Part shown: piece by piece, positions 14,662-24,600 of the stretch
How the letters are laid out: every line of letters starts with the position of its first letter
Numbering within the stretch: the first letter of the stretch is position 1
DNA from: Amycolatopsis nalaikhensis
Lineage (GTDB): Bacteria > Actinomycetota > Actinomycetes > Mycobacteriales > Pseudonocardiaceae
Direction: 5' to 3'
Assembly: GCF_030264295.1 (NCBI RefSeq)
Contig: NZ_CP127173.1
Coordinates: forward strand, 9,989,501-10,053,500
Length of the DNA: 64,000 nt
Notes under the pieces: generated by a model
Seen by the model: the letters and a program-made list of their open reading frames with translations, nothing else
Databases searched by the model: none
Told to the model about the DNA's origin: nothing
Program-made: the position numbers and the translations under genes

Positions 14662-16764
14662 CTAGATGAGGTCCAGGGGGTCGAGCTGGATGCGGATCGG
14701 TTCCGTCGCCTTGCGGGCGTCGCGGCGGGCCGCCGCCGCGTGGATCGAGGCCGCCAGTGCCTTGCCCTCCGCCCGGGACACCCGGACCAGCGCCCGCTCC
14801 CGTTCCGCGTTGCCCTCTTCGTCCACTTCTCCCAGCGGCACCGGGCCGAGCACTTCCCCGGACTCGGGCAACGGCAAGTCGTCCAGCAGGGCCGCTACCG
14901 CGTCCGGGCTGCCCTCCACGCTCGCCATCCGCATCGCCGGGGGGAAGCCCAGCTCGCGCCGCTCCGCCAGCTCCTGGCCCGCGTGCCACGCCGGGTCCCA
15001 GCGGACCAGGGCCTGGACCACCGCCAGGCCCGCTTCCGCGCCCACGATCACCCGGCCGCCGGACGAACCCGGGCGGACCAACGCCGCCGCCGCCATCCAG
15101 CGGCGCAGCGTCTCCTCGCCCGCCCGCAAGTCCTGGCGGCCCAGCAACGCCCAGCCGTCCAGCAGCAACGCCGCGCCGTAGCCGCCCTCGGCCACCGGCT
15201 CCGCTCCGGGCGTGCACACCACCAGTGCCGGCTTGCCCGGCACCGACGACAGCACCTCCGCCGCTCCGGACGTGCGGACCGGGATGCCCGGGAACGCGCG
15301 CCCCAGCTCCTCCGCCGTCCGCTTCGCGCCGACGATCACCGCGCGCAACCGCACCGAACCGCACGCCGTGCAGCGGAACGTCGTCTCCGGGACGCCGCAC
15401 CAGCGGCACGCCGGGGGTTTCGGCTGCCCGTCGACCGAGCCGCCCGGCAGCGCCAGCGGTCCCGCACACCGGCGGCAGTGGGCCGGGGTGCGGCAGTTGC
15501 CGCAGGCCAGGCCCGGCACGTACCCGCGGCGCGGCACCTGGACCAGGGCCGGGAAACCCGCCGCGAACGCCTGGCGCGCCGCCTCGAACGCCACCGCGGG
15601 CAGCCGGGCCACCCGGGCGGCCTCGTCGCGGGCGACGTCGAAGTCCTCCCCCACCGGCGTGACGCGCGGGGCGGCGGCCCGCAGGGTCGCGCGGTCCGCC
15701 AGCACCGGCGCGGCCCAGCCGGACTCCACCAGCAGCTGCGCCTCCGCTGTCCGCGCGAAGCCGCCGACCAGCAGGGACGCCTTCGCCGCGTGCGCGCGGT
15801 CCATCAGCACGTCCCGGACGTGCGGGTACGGCGCGTGCTGGTCGAGGTGCAGGTCGTCGCCGTCGTCCCAGACGACGAACAGGCCAGGGTCGTGGACCGG
15901 CGCGAACATCGCCGCCCGCGTGCCGACCACCACCCGCACCGCGCCGCGCAGCACCGCCAGCCAGCGCCGGTAGCGCTCGGCGGGCCCGAGCCCGGCGATC
16001 AGCGCCACCACGGCGTCCTCCCCCACGACCGCCGCGCACGCCTCGTGCACGCGCGTCAGGTCGCGGTGGTCCGGCACCACGAGCACGGCGCCGCGGCCCT
16101 GGGCGGCGACGGACCCCGCGACCTCGGCGAGCCGCCGCGGCCAGTCCTCGCCCGGCAGGGCCTGCCAGACGGCGTTCGCCGGCTTGCCCTCGGCCAGTGC
16201 CTCCAGGAAGGCCGGGCCACGCTGATAGCGCGCCCACGCCTCGGTGTCCGGCGCTTCCGGCGGCTCCGCGGGCTTCGGCGGGGCCTCGCCCTCGGCTTTC
16301 GCGTGCCGCGGCGGGATCGCGAGCCGCAGGACGTCGGACAGGGTGCCGCCGTAGCGGTCGGCGACCGCGCGGCACACCGCGTGCAGCGACGGCGGCAGCA
16401 CCGGCTCCGGCGACGTCACGCGGTCGAGGAACGCCAGCTTGCTGCCGTAGTCGCTGGTTTCGCCGCGTTCGACGAGGTAGCCGTCGACCAGCTGCCCGGC
16501 GAACCGGACGCGGACGCGGCACCCCGGCACCGCCGTCTCGTGCAGCTTCTCCGGCACGAGGTAGTCGAAGGTGCGGTCCAGGTGCGCCAGCGGGATGTCG
16601 ACGACGATCCGCGCGACCGGCCGCTCCGGCGCGGGCTGCTGGGCGCCCTTCGCCTTCTCGCCGGGCTTCGGCTTCTTCCGCGCACGCGAAGGTGCCGACT
16701 TCGGCGAAGGCGAAGGCGGCTGCTCCGGGAGGTCCCAGAGGGCAGCGGGCTCGGAACTGCTCAC
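14662..16764 (-). CDS. priA: Primosomal protein N-prime (PriA), actinobacterial helicase-deficient form
   Basis: Replication restart factor of about 700 residues. The N-terminal DNA-binding part (IVVDIPLAHLDRTFDYLVPE) and the zinc-binding cysteines (ACGNCRTPAHCRRC, CRWCGVP, FRCTACGS) are conserved. The helicase core is degenerate: no GxGKT Walker A is present where expected and a DDGDD stretch stands in for DEEH, while VVGTRAAMFAPV remains. This matches the putative PriA of mycobacteria, thought to lack ATP-dependent unwinding. GTG at 16764 is taken as the start; an in-frame TTG at 16794 would add 10 residues. Confidence 0.88.
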   Translation of the reverse strand: MSSSEPAALWDLPEQPPSPSPKSAPSRARKKPKPGEKAKGAQQPAPERPVARIVVDIPLAHLDRTFDYLVPEKLHETAVPGCRVRVRFAGQLVDGYLVERGETSDYGSKLAFLDRVTSPEPVLPPSLHAVCRAVADRYGGTLSDVLRLAIPPRHAKAEGEAPPKPAEPPEAPDTEAWARYQRGPAFLEALAEGKPANAVWQALPGEDWPRRLAEVAGSVAAQGRGAVLVVPDHRDLTRVHEACAAVVGEDAVVALIAGLGPAERYRRWLAVLRGAVRVVVGTRAAMFAPVHDPGLFVVWDDGDDLHLDQHAPYPHVRDVLMDRAHAAKASLLVGGFARTAEAQLLVESGWAAPVLADRATLRAAAPRVTPVGEDFDVARDEAARVARLPAVAFEAARQAFAAGFPALVQVPRRGYVPGLACGNCRTPAHCRRCAGPLALPGGSVDGQPKPPACRWCGVPETTFRCTACGSVRLRAVIVGAKRTAEELGRAFPGIPVRTSGAAEVLSSVPGKPALVVCTPGAEPVAEGGYGAALLLDGWALLGRQDLRAGEETLRRWMAAAALVRPGSSGGRVIVGAEAGLAVVQALVRWDPAWHAGQELAERRELGFPPAMRMASVEGSPDAVAALLDDLPLPESGEVLGPVPLGEVDEEGNAERERALVRVSRAEGKALAASIHAAAARRDARKATEPIRIQLDPLDLI

Positions 16765-16811
16765 CCCGTGATCTCTACCAGACCCCTCCGACAACCCCGC
16801 TCGCCAGGCGG

Positions 16812-16890
16812 GCTGAAGGGGACGTTCAGTGCGTCTGACGCGGTGAAGGGGACTTTCCTCGCATCAGATGCCAGGAAAGTCCCCTTCAGC
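16812..16890. repeat. Palindromic element, family B, copy 1 (metK-priA gap)
   Basis: Arms GCTGAAGGGGAC (16812-16823) and GTCCCCTTCAGC (16879-16890) are exact complements. An internal repeat of the left arm (16844-16858) can pair instead with 16873-16887, so two mutually exclusive hairpins are possible. The element sits between the metK stop and the priA start, both on the minus strand. A second copy is at 39378-39456. The likely role is terminator or attenuator (inference). Confidence 0.8.
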
Positions 16891-16899
16891 TCGCTCGGG

Positions 16900-18114
16900 T
16901 CAGGCGCCCGCGGCGTTCTTCAGCGCCTCGGCGCGGGCCGTGCTCTCCCAGGGGAGGTCCAGCTCGGGACGGCCGAAGTGGCCGTACGCCGCCGTCGGCG
17001 CGTAGATCGGGCGCAGCAGGTCGAGGTCGCGGATGATCGCCGCCGGCCGCAGGTCGAAGACCTCGGTGATGGCCTGCTGGATCTTCGACGGGTCGACCGT
17101 CTCGGTGCCGAACGTCTCGACGAACAGGCCGACCGGGGCCGCCTTGCCGATCGCGTACGCGACCTGCACCTCGGTCCGCGTGGCCAGCCCGGCCGCGACG
17201 ACGTTCTTCGCCACCCAGCGCATCGCGTACGCGGCGGAGCGGTCGACCTTGGACGGGTCCTTGCCGGAGAACGCGCCGCCGCCGTGGCGGGCCATGCCGC
17301 CGTAGGTGTCGACGATGATCTTGCGACCGGTCAGGCCGGCGTCGCCCATCGGGCCGCCGATGACGAAGCGGCCGGTCGGGTTGACCAGCAGCCGCGCGTT
17401 CGACGTGTCGATGCCCAGGCCCTCGAGCTCGGGCGCGACGACGTGCTCCTTGACGTCGACGCCGAGCATGCGGTCGAGGTCGATGCCGTCGGCGTGCTGG
17501 GTCGACACGACCACGGTGTCGAGGCGCACCGGCTGGTCGCCGGCGTACTCGATGGTCACCTGGGTCTTGCCGTCCGGGCGCAGGTACGGCAGGACGCCGT
17601 CCTTGCGGACCCCGGTCAGCCGGCGCGAGAGGCGGTGGGCCAGCGCGATCGGCAGCGGCATCAGCTCGGGAGTGTCCGAGCAGGCGTAGCCGAACATCAG
17701 GCCCTGGTCGCCGGCGCCCTGGCGGTTGATCTCGTCCTCGTCCGACTCGACGCGTGACTCGTACGCGGTGTCGACGCCTTGGGCGATGTCGGGCGACTGC
17801 GACCCGATCGCGACGTTGACGCCGCACGAGTTGCCGTCGAAGCCCTTGGCGGAGGAGTCGTAGCCGATCTTGAGGATGACGTCGCGGACGATCGTCGGGA
17901 TGTCGGCGTACGCCTCGGTGGTCACCTCACCGGCCACGTGCACCTGGCCGGTGGTGATCAGGGTTTCGACGGCGACGCGGCTGCGGGGGTCCTTCGACAG
18001 GAGGCCGTCGAGGATCGAGTCGCTGATGGCGTCGCAAATCTTGTCGGGGTGCCCTTCGGTCACCGACTCCGAGGTGAACAATCTGCTGCTAGACGCGGTC
18101 ACGGTGGCCGTCAC
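16900..18114 (-). CDS. metK: S-adenosylmethionine synthetase (MetK)
   Basis: Makes SAM from methionine and ATP. About 404 residues with all signatures: SVTEGHPDKICD (ATP and Mg binding), GAGDQGLMFGYA and GGGAFSGKDPSKVDRS. The start is uncertain: GTG at 18114 and GTG at 18102 are both plausible, with GAGGAA just upstream. In related genomes the protein starts shortly before RLFTSESVTEGHPDK, which fits both. Its position downstream of coaBC in the same direction matches the actinobacterial rpoZ-coaBC-metK order. Confidence 0.95.
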   Translation of the reverse strand: MTATVTASSSRLFTSESVTEGHPDKICDAISDSILDGLLSKDPRSRVAVETLITTGQVHVAGEVTTEAYADIPTIVRDVILKIGYDSSAKGFDGNSCGVNVAIGSQSPDIAQGVDTAYESRVESDEDEINRQGAGDQGLMFGYACSDTPELMPLPIALAHRLSRRLTGVRKDGVLPYLRPDGKTQVTIEYAGDQPVRLDTVVVSTQHADGIDLDRMLGVDVKEHVVAPELEGLGIDTSNARLLVNPTGRFVIGGPMGDAGLTGRKIIVDTYGGMARHGGGAFSGKDPSKVDRSAAYAMRWVAKNVVAAGLATRTEVQVAYAIGKAAPVGLFVETFGTETVDPSKIQQAITEVFDLRPAAIIRDLDLLRPIYAPTAAYGHFGRPELDLPWESTARAEALKNAAGA

Positions 18115-18195
18115 TTCCTCACCTAGTCGTCGGATGCCGCGCGAGTTAGGCACCCCTTACCTGTGCAAGGGTACTGACTATCGCTCGGGGGCCGG

Positions 18196-19416
18196 TCAAC
18201 GCTTCATGAAGCTCACAACAGCGTCCCACAACGTGGACGCCAGTTCAGCCTTCGCGCCGAGGGGGATCGGGATTTCGGTGCCGTCGGAGCCCAGCAGCCA
18301 GCCCGAATTGTCCTCGGTGCCGAACGCCTTGCCGTCGCCGACGGCGTTGACCATCAGCAGGTCGGCGCCCTTGCGCTTGAGTTTCGTGCGGGCGTGGTCG
18401 AGCACGCTGCCCTGCGCGTCGCCGGTTTCCGCGGCGAACCCGACGACAACCTGTCCGCTTCGCCGGTTTCGCACCAGTTCGGCCAGGATGTCGGCGTTGC
18501 GGTCGAGCGTGATGACCGGGTCCGGCTGGTCGTCGGACTTCTTGATCTTGTGGTCGGCCCGGTTCGCCGGCCGGAAGTCGGCGACGGCGGCGGCCATCAC
18601 GACGACGTCGGCTTCGGCGGCGGCCGCGTGCACGGCCTGCCGCATCTCCTCGGCCGTCGAGACGTGCCGCACGGTGGCGCCCGCCGGGTCGGGCAGGGCG
18701 ACCGTGTGCGCGGCGACCAGGGTGACGTCGGCACCGCGCTGGGCGGCGACGCGGGCCAGTGCGTAGCCCTGCTTGCCGGACGAGCGGTTGCTGAGGTAGC
18801 GGACCGGATCGAGCGGTTCGCGGGTGCCGCCCGCGGACACGACGACGCGGACGCCTTCGAGGTCGCGCGGGAGGGCGTCCGGGCGGGCCAGCAGCAGCTT
18901 GGCGAGGTCGACGATCTCGGCCGGGTTCGCCAGGCGGCCCTTGCCGGTGTCGACACCGGTCAACCGGCCCGAGTCGGGCTCGGTGACGATCATGCCGCGC
19001 GAACGCAGCAGCGCCACGTTGTCGCGGGTCGCGGGGTGCTCCCACATCTCCGTGTGCATCGCCGGGAAGAAGGCGACCGGGCACCGGGCGGTGAGCAGGG
19101 TGTTGGTCAGCAGGTCGTCGGCGATGCCGTGGGCGGCCTTGGCGAGCAGGTTCGCCGTGGCCGGGACGACCAGGACGAGGTCGGCTTCCTTGCCGACGCG
19201 GACGTGCTGGACCTCGGGCACCTCGGTGAACACACCGGTGTGCACCGGGTGCCCGGAGAGGGCTTCGAAGGTGGCCGCGCCGACGAAGTTCAGCGCGGCT
19301 TCGGTGGGGACCACGCGGACGTCGTGACCGGACTCGGTCAGCCCGCGCAGCACCTCACAGGCCTTGTAGGCGGCGATGCCGCCGCCCACGCCCAGGACGA
19401 CGCGGGGTTTACTCAC
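18196..19416 (-). CDS. coaBC: CoaBC (Dfp): phosphopantothenoylcysteine synthetase / decarboxylase
   Basis: Bifunctional coenzyme A enzyme of 406 residues. The N-terminal CoaC flavoprotein part has VVLGVGGGIAAYKACEVLR and PAMHTEMWEHPAT; the C-terminal CoaB part has SAGGTREPLDPVRYLSNRSSGKQG and AAAVADFRP...KIKK. The flap region GRLTGVDTGKGRL contains no cysteine where E. coli Dfp has its catalytic Cys158; I believe this is usual in actinobacteria, but have not checked. GTG start overlaps the last codons of rpoZ by 8 bp. Confidence 0.94.
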   Translation of the reverse strand: MSKPRVVLGVGGGIAAYKACEVLRGLTESGHDVRVVPTEAALNFVGAATFEALSGHPVHTGVFTEVPEVQHVRVGKEADLVLVVPATANLLAKAAHGIADDLLTNTLLTARCPVAFFPAMHTEMWEHPATRDNVALLRSRGMIVTEPDSGRLTGVDTGKGRLANPAEIVDLAKLLLARPDALPRDLEGVRVVVSAGGTREPLDPVRYLSNRSSGKQGYALARVAAQRGADVTLVAAHTVALPDPAGATVRHVSTAEEMRQAVHAAAAEADVVVMAAAVADFRPANRADHKIKKSDDQPDPVITLDRNADILAELVRNRRSGQVVVGFAAETGDAQGSVLDHARTKLKRKGADLLMVNAVGDGKAFGTEDNSGWLLGSDGTEIPIPLGAKAELASTLWDAVVSFMKR

Positions 19417-19678
19417 CCTCGGTGTGCTCGAGCAGGCCGCCGTGGATCTCGCGCAGCGCGATCGAGAGCGGCTTCTCGCGCGGGCCCGGCTCGACGAGCG
19501 GACCGACGTACTCGAGCAGGCCCTCGCCCAGCTGGGCGTAGTAGTCGTTGATCTGGCGGGCACGCTTGGCCGAGTAGATCACCAGCGCGTACTTCGAGCT
19601 GACCTTCTCGAGCAGGTCGTCGATCGGCGGGTTGGTGATGCCCTCGAGCTCTTCGGTCAGGGTTGCCTGGGTGGTCAC
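19409..19678 (-). CDS. rpoZ: RNA polymerase omega subunit (RpoZ)
   Basis: An 89-residue omega subunit that helps assemble RNA polymerase by chaperoning beta-prime. Recognised by ITNPPIDDLLEKVSSKYALV and YSAKRARQINDYYAQL, plus its invariable place after gmk. The GTG start overlaps the gmk stop (GTGA). Confidence 0.95.
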   Translation of the reverse strand: MTTQATLTEELEGITNPPIDDLLEKVSSKYALVIYSAKRARQINDYYAQLGEGLLEYVGPLVEPGPREKPLSIALREIHGGLLEHTEGE

Positions 19679-20331
19679 TCGTGGTGCTCCGCTTCTTCGG
19701 AAAACTGATCAGCAGTAATCAAGTTTAGCAAGTGCTCGGCGGCCTCCCGCACGTCGGCGTTGACGACGCGGTGGTCGAACTCCCCCGCGGCCGCCAGCTC
19801 GCGCTCCGCCTCGGCCAGCCGGGCCTGCACGGCGGCCTCGTTTTCGGTGCCGCGCCCGGTGAGCCTGCCGACCAGTTCCTCCCACGACGGCGGCATCAGC
19901 ATCACCAGCCGCGCCTCCGGCATGGCCGCCCGGACCTGGCGGGCGCCCTGCAGCTCGATCTCCAGGACCGCCGGGCGGCCCTCGGCGAGCGCCTTCTCGA
20001 CGGGCTCGCGGGGGGTGCCGTAGCGGTTGCCCGCGAACTCGGCCCACTCCAGCAGCCTGCCGCCGTCGACCATCGCGTCGAACTCCGCGCGGTCGACGAA
20101 GTGGTAGTGCGCGCCGTCGACTTCGCCGGGCCGCGGCGCGCGCGTGGTCACCGAGACGCTGAAGTAGATCTCCGGCTCCAGCTTCCGCAGCTCGCCCACC
20201 ACGCTCGACTTCCCGACCCCGGAAGGCCCCGATACGACGGTGAGCCGGTGGCGGGAGAGGTCCCCCGCCACCGGCTCACTGCCGCGGTCGGCGCCCCGGT
20301 GCACCGGGTAGTCCCGACCGACGCCGCTCAC
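19675..20331 (-). CDS. gmk: Guanylate kinase (Gmk)
   Basis: Phosphorylates GMP to GDP. 218 residues, with an N-terminal extension of about 28 residues before the P-loop GPSGVGKSSV; SVSVTTRAPRPGEVDG binds GMP and YGTPREPVEKAL is conserved. The GTG start overlaps the mihF stop, and the extension is therefore encoded from the end of mihF; a later in-frame start cannot be excluded. Confidence 0.94.
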   Translation of the reverse strand: MSGVGRDYPVHRGADRGSEPVAGDLSRHRLTVVSGPSGVGKSSVVGELRKLEPEIYFSVSVTTRAPRPGEVDGAHYHFVDRAEFDAMVDGGRLLEWAEFAGNRYGTPREPVEKALAEGRPAVLEIELQGARQVRAAMPEARLVMLMPPSWEELVGRLTGRGTENEAAVQARLAEAERELAAAGEFDHRVVNADVREAAEHLLNLITADQFSEEAEHHE

Positions 20332-20645
20332 TCGCCGCTGAACTCGGCCAGCAGCGCCTTGCGCTGCCGGTCGCCGAGGCCGCGGAGGCGACGGCTGGGG
20401 GCGATCTCCAGTCGTTCCATGGTCTGCTGGGCGCGGACCTTGCCGACGCCCGGAAGGGCCTCGAGCAGAGCCGAAACCTTCATCTTGCCGAGGACTTCGT
20501 TCTCCTCGGCCTGCTTCAGCACGTCGACCAGAGTGGTACCGCCCCGCTTCAGCCGCTCCTTCAGCTCAGCACGGATGCGGCGGGCGGCGGCGGCCTTCTC
20601 CAGCGCCGCAGCGCGCTGTTCCTCTGTCAGCTGGGGAAGTGCCAC
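20328..20645 (-). CDS. mihF: Actinobacterial integration host factor (mIHF)
   Basis: A 105-residue nucleoid-associated protein of the mIHF/sIHF family, unrelated to HU-type IHF. It starts MALPQLTEEQRAAALEKAA and contains RRIRAELKERLKRGGTTL and the LLEALPGVGKVRAQQTMERL helix-hairpin region that contacts DNA in family members. GTG start with GAGGAAAAC upstream. It heads mihF-gmk-rpoZ-coaBC-metK; its promoter probably lies in the gap towards pyrF. Confidence 0.94.
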   Translation of the reverse strand: MALPQLTEEQRAAALEKAAAARRIRAELKERLKRGGTTLVDVLKQAEENEVLGKMKVSALLEALPGVGKVRAQQTMERLEIAPSRRLRGLGDRQRKALLAEFSGE

Positions 20646-20733
20646 GTTTTCCTCCGGTAGTTCTCAAATCTGGGTGGGTGACGCGACGGTACCCACCCGT
20701 GAGCACCGGCCACAATGCGGGGGTGCCTGGTGG

Positions 20734-20750
20734 GGGCCCGTTCCGGGCCC
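20734..20750 (-). terminator. GC-rich hairpin after pyrF
   Basis: GGGCCCG-TTC-CGGGCCC, a perfect 7-bp stem beginning 2 bp past the pyrF stop on the minus strand. No U tract follows, so it may be a weak or factor-assisted terminator of the pyr operon. Confidence 0.5.
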
Positions 20751-20752
20751 TG

Positions 20753-21602
20753 CTATTGGCCGTTTTCCTGCGGGTCGGCCAGCACTTCGGCGACGCGTTC
20801 GACCGCTTGGCGCAAAGCCGCTTGCTCCGGACCGTGCTTCAGGATGTCGCGAGACGACGCGGGCAGCACTCCCGGCAGTCCCGGCCCGAAGATCGCCCGA
20901 AGATCGGCCACAGTGGCTCCCTGGGCCCCGAAACCGGGTGCCAGCACCGGACCGTTCAGCCGCGCGAGATCGAGCTTCTCCCGGCGCGATGGTCGCCCCG
21001 ACGACGACACCCACATCGCCGAGCGGTTCCGCTCCTGCGTTGAGCGCCGCCGCCGAGTCGACGATCGCCTGCGCCACCGTGCGCCCGTCGGGCAGCTTCG
21101 CGTTCTGCACGGCGGCCGCTTCGGGGTTCGAAGTCCGCGCGAGCACGAAGATCCCGCGGCCCGCGGAGACCGCCGTCGCCGCGCACTGCTCCAAAGAGCC
21201 GAACCCGAGGTACGGCGACACGGTGATCGCGTCGGCCGCGATCGCCGCGCCGTCGGCCACATACGCGGCCGTGTACGCCGCCATCGTGGAGCCGATGTCG
21301 CCGCGCTTGACGTCCAGCAGCACCAGGGCACCCGCGTCGCGGGCGGTCTCGACCACCCGTTCCAGCACCCGGATCCCGGCCGCGCCGAAACTTTCGAAGA
21401 ACGCCGACTGCGGTTTCACGATCGCCGCGCGGGCGGCCAGGACCTCCGTGGCGGACAGCGCGAACCGTTCCAGGCCCGAGGCGTCCACCGGGAGTCCCCA
21501 GGCCTCGATGAGGCCCGGGTGGGGGTCGATCCCGGCGCACAGCGGGCCGCGGGACGCGACGGCCTTGGCCAGCCGCGCCCCGAACCGCTCCCGCGTGCTC
21601 AC
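20753..21602 (-). pseudogene. pyrF: Orotidine 5-phosphate decarboxylase (PyrF), interrupted by a +1 frameshift
   Basis: Last step of UMP synthesis. The N-terminal two thirds (GPLCAGIDPHPGLIEAWG, VKPQSAFFESFG, VLLDVKRGDIGSTMAAY with the catalytic Lys/Asp array) read in one frame up to VVVGATIAP. The rest (KLDLARLNGPVLAPGFGAQG, ending ENGQ at the TAG) is in the next frame. Exactly one base must be skipped near 20977-20985; the span is 850 bp, 3n+1, and a GGG run is the likeliest site. Without it the strain should need uracil, so a sequencing error is suspected. GTG start overlaps the carB stop. Confidence 0.9.
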
Positions 21603-24600
21603 GACTGCGCCTTCAGCGCCGCCTGGAGCTCCTGCAGCGACTTGACCCCGATGTCGCCCCGGATCAGCGCTTCGATGCCGTGCACGGCCGCCGCGGCGCC
21701 CTGCACGGTGGTCACGCACGGGATGTCGCGCGACACCGCGGCGGTGCGGATCTCGTAGCCGTCGACGCGCGGACCGCTGTTGCCGTACGGGGTGTTGATC
21801 ACCATGTCGACCTCGCCGGCCAGGATGACGTCCACGATGTTCGGCTCGGCTTCGGTCGAACCCTCGTAGTGCTTGCGCACCACCGTGCACGCGACCCCGT
21901 TGCGCCGCAGCACTTCCGCGGTGCCGGACGTGGCGAGGATCTCGAACCCGAGGTCCGCCAGCCGCTTCACCGGGAACACCAGCGACCGCTTGTCGCGGTT
22001 GGCGACCGAGACGAACACGCGCCCGGACGTCGGCAGCGAGCCGTACGCGCCGCTCTGCGACTTGGCGAACGCCTTGCCGAAGGAGACGTCGACGCCCATC
22101 ACCTCGCCGGTGGACTTCATCTCCGGGCCCAGCAAGGAATCCACGCCGTGGCCCTCGGGGGTGCGGAAGCGGTGGAAGGGCAGCACGGCTTCCTTGACCG
22201 CGACCGGCGAGTCGGCCGGCATCTGCCCGCCGTCGCCCTCGGCGGGCAGCACGCCGTCGGCGCGCAGGTCCTTGATCGTCGAGCCGGTCATGATCAGCGC
22301 GGCGGCCTTGGCCAGCGGCACCGCCGTCGCCTTGGACACGAACGGCACCGTGCGCGACGCGCGCGGGTTGGCCTCCAGGACGTACAGGACGTCGTCCTTG
22401 AGCGCGTACTGGACGTTCAGGAGCCCGCGGACGCCCACGCCCCGCGCGATCGCCTCGGTGGACTTCCGGACGGCCTGCAGGTCCGTGTGGCCCAGCGTTA
22501 TCGGCGGCAGCGCGCACGAGGAGTCGCCGGAGTGGATCCCGGCTTCCTCGATGTGCTCCATGACACCGCCGAGGTAGAGCTCCTCGCCGTCGAACAGCGC
22601 GTCGACGTCGATCTCGATGGCGTCGTCGAGGAAGCGGTCCACGAGCACCGGGTGCTCCGGCGTGACCTCGGTCGCGCGCCGGATGTAGCCGGCCAGGGTC
22701 TCTTCGTCGTAGACGATCTCCATGCCGCGCCCGCCGAGCACGTAGGACGGCCGGACGAGGACCGGGTAGCCGATCTCGTCGGCGATCCGCTTGGCGCCTT
22801 CGAAGGACGTCGCCGTGCCGTAGCGCGGTGCGGGCAGCCCGGCGTCGGTGAGGACTTCGCCGAACGCGCCGCGGTCCTCGGCCAGGTGGATGGCCTCCGG
22901 CGGCGTCCCGACGACCGGGACCCCGGCGTCGGCGAGCCGCTTCGCCAGGCCCAGCGGGGTCTGGCCGCCGAGCTGGACGATCACGCCCGCGACGGTGCCG
23001 GACGCCTGCTCGGCGTGCACGACCTCGAGGACGTCCTCGAAGGACAGCGGCTCGAAGTACAGCCGGTCGGAGGTGTCGTAGTCGGTGGACACGGTTTCCG
23101 GGTTGCAGTTGACCATGACGGCCTCGAAACCCGCCTCCCGCAACGCGATCGCCGCGTGGACGCAGGAGTAGTCGAACTCGATGCCCTGGCCGATCCGGTT
23201 CGGGCCCGAGCCGAGGATGAGCACCTTCGGCTTGTCCGACTGGACGGCCACTTCGGACTGGGCGTCGGGGTCGGACTCGTAGGCCGAGTAGTGATACGGC
23301 GTCTTGGCCGCGAACTCGGCCGCGCACGTGTCGACGGTCTTGAACACCGGCCGCACGCCGAGGCGGTGGCGCAGCGCGCGGACGCCGTCCTCGCCCGCCA
23401 GTTCCGGGCGCAGGGCGGCGATCTGGCGGTCCGAGAGCCCGGTGCGCTTGGCGCGGCGCAGCAGGTCGCCGTTCAGCACGGGCGCGTCGCGGACCTCGGC
23501 GCCCACTTCGCCGATGAGGGCGATCTGGTCGATGAACCACGGGTCGATACCGGACGCCTCGTGCACCTGCTCGACGGTGGCGCCGAGCCGCAGGGCACGC
23601 TCCACTTCGTACAGCCGACCCTCGTGCGGCGTGCGCAGGGCGTCCAATGTGGACTCCAGCGTCGCGCCCTCGGGGTCCGGCAGGGTCCAGAAGCCGGTCG
23701 CCTTCGTCTCGATCGACCGCATCACCTTGCCGAGCGCCTCGGGGAAGCTGCGGCCGAACGACATCGCCTCGCCGACGCTCTTCATCGTCGTGGTCAGCGT
23801 CGGGTCCGCGCCCGGGAACTTCTCGAAGGCGAACCGCGGCATCTTCACGACGACGTAGTCCAGCGCGGGCTCGAACGCCGCCGGGGTCTCGCCGGTGATG
23901 TCGTTCTGGATCTCGTCGAGCGTGTAGCCGATGGCGAGCTTCGCGGCGATCTTGGCGATCGGGAAGCCGGTCGCCTTGCTCGCCAGTGCGCTGGAGCGGG
24001 ACACGCGCGGGTTCATCTCGATGACGACCATCCGGCCGTCGCGCGGGTTGATCGCGAACTGGATGTTGCAGCCGCCGGTGTCGACGCCGACCTCGCGCAG
24101 CACGGCGATGCCGACGTCGCGCATCACCTGGTACTCGCGGTCGGTGAGCGTCATGGTCGGCGCGACGGTGACCGAGTCACCGGTGTGCACGCCCATCGCG
24201 TCGACGTTCTCGATCGAGCAGACGACCACGACGTTGTCGCTCTTGTCGCGCATCAGCTCGAGCTCGTACTCCTTCCAGCCGAGCACGCTCTCCTCGATGA
24301 GCACCTCGGTGACGGGAGATTCCGCGAGCCCGGTCGACGCGAGCCGCTCGAGGTCCTCGGGCGTGTGCGCCATGCCGGAGCCGAGCCCGCCCATGGTGAA
24401 CGACGGCCGGATGACGACCGGCAGGCCGAGCTCCTTGACGGTGTCCCGGACCTCGTCCATGTCGTGGCAGACGCGGGAGCGCGGGACGTCGGCGCCGACC
24501 GTGCGGACGATGTCCTTGAACTTCTGCCGGTCCTCGCCGCGCTGGATCGCGTCGATGTCGGCACCGATCAGCTCGACGCCGTACTTGTCGAGCACGCCGC

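Noticed and set aside
18115..18195. A SAM riboswitch upstream of metK
   Set aside because: Only 81 bp separate metK from coaBC, with no conserved SAM-I, SAM-II or SAM-IV core.
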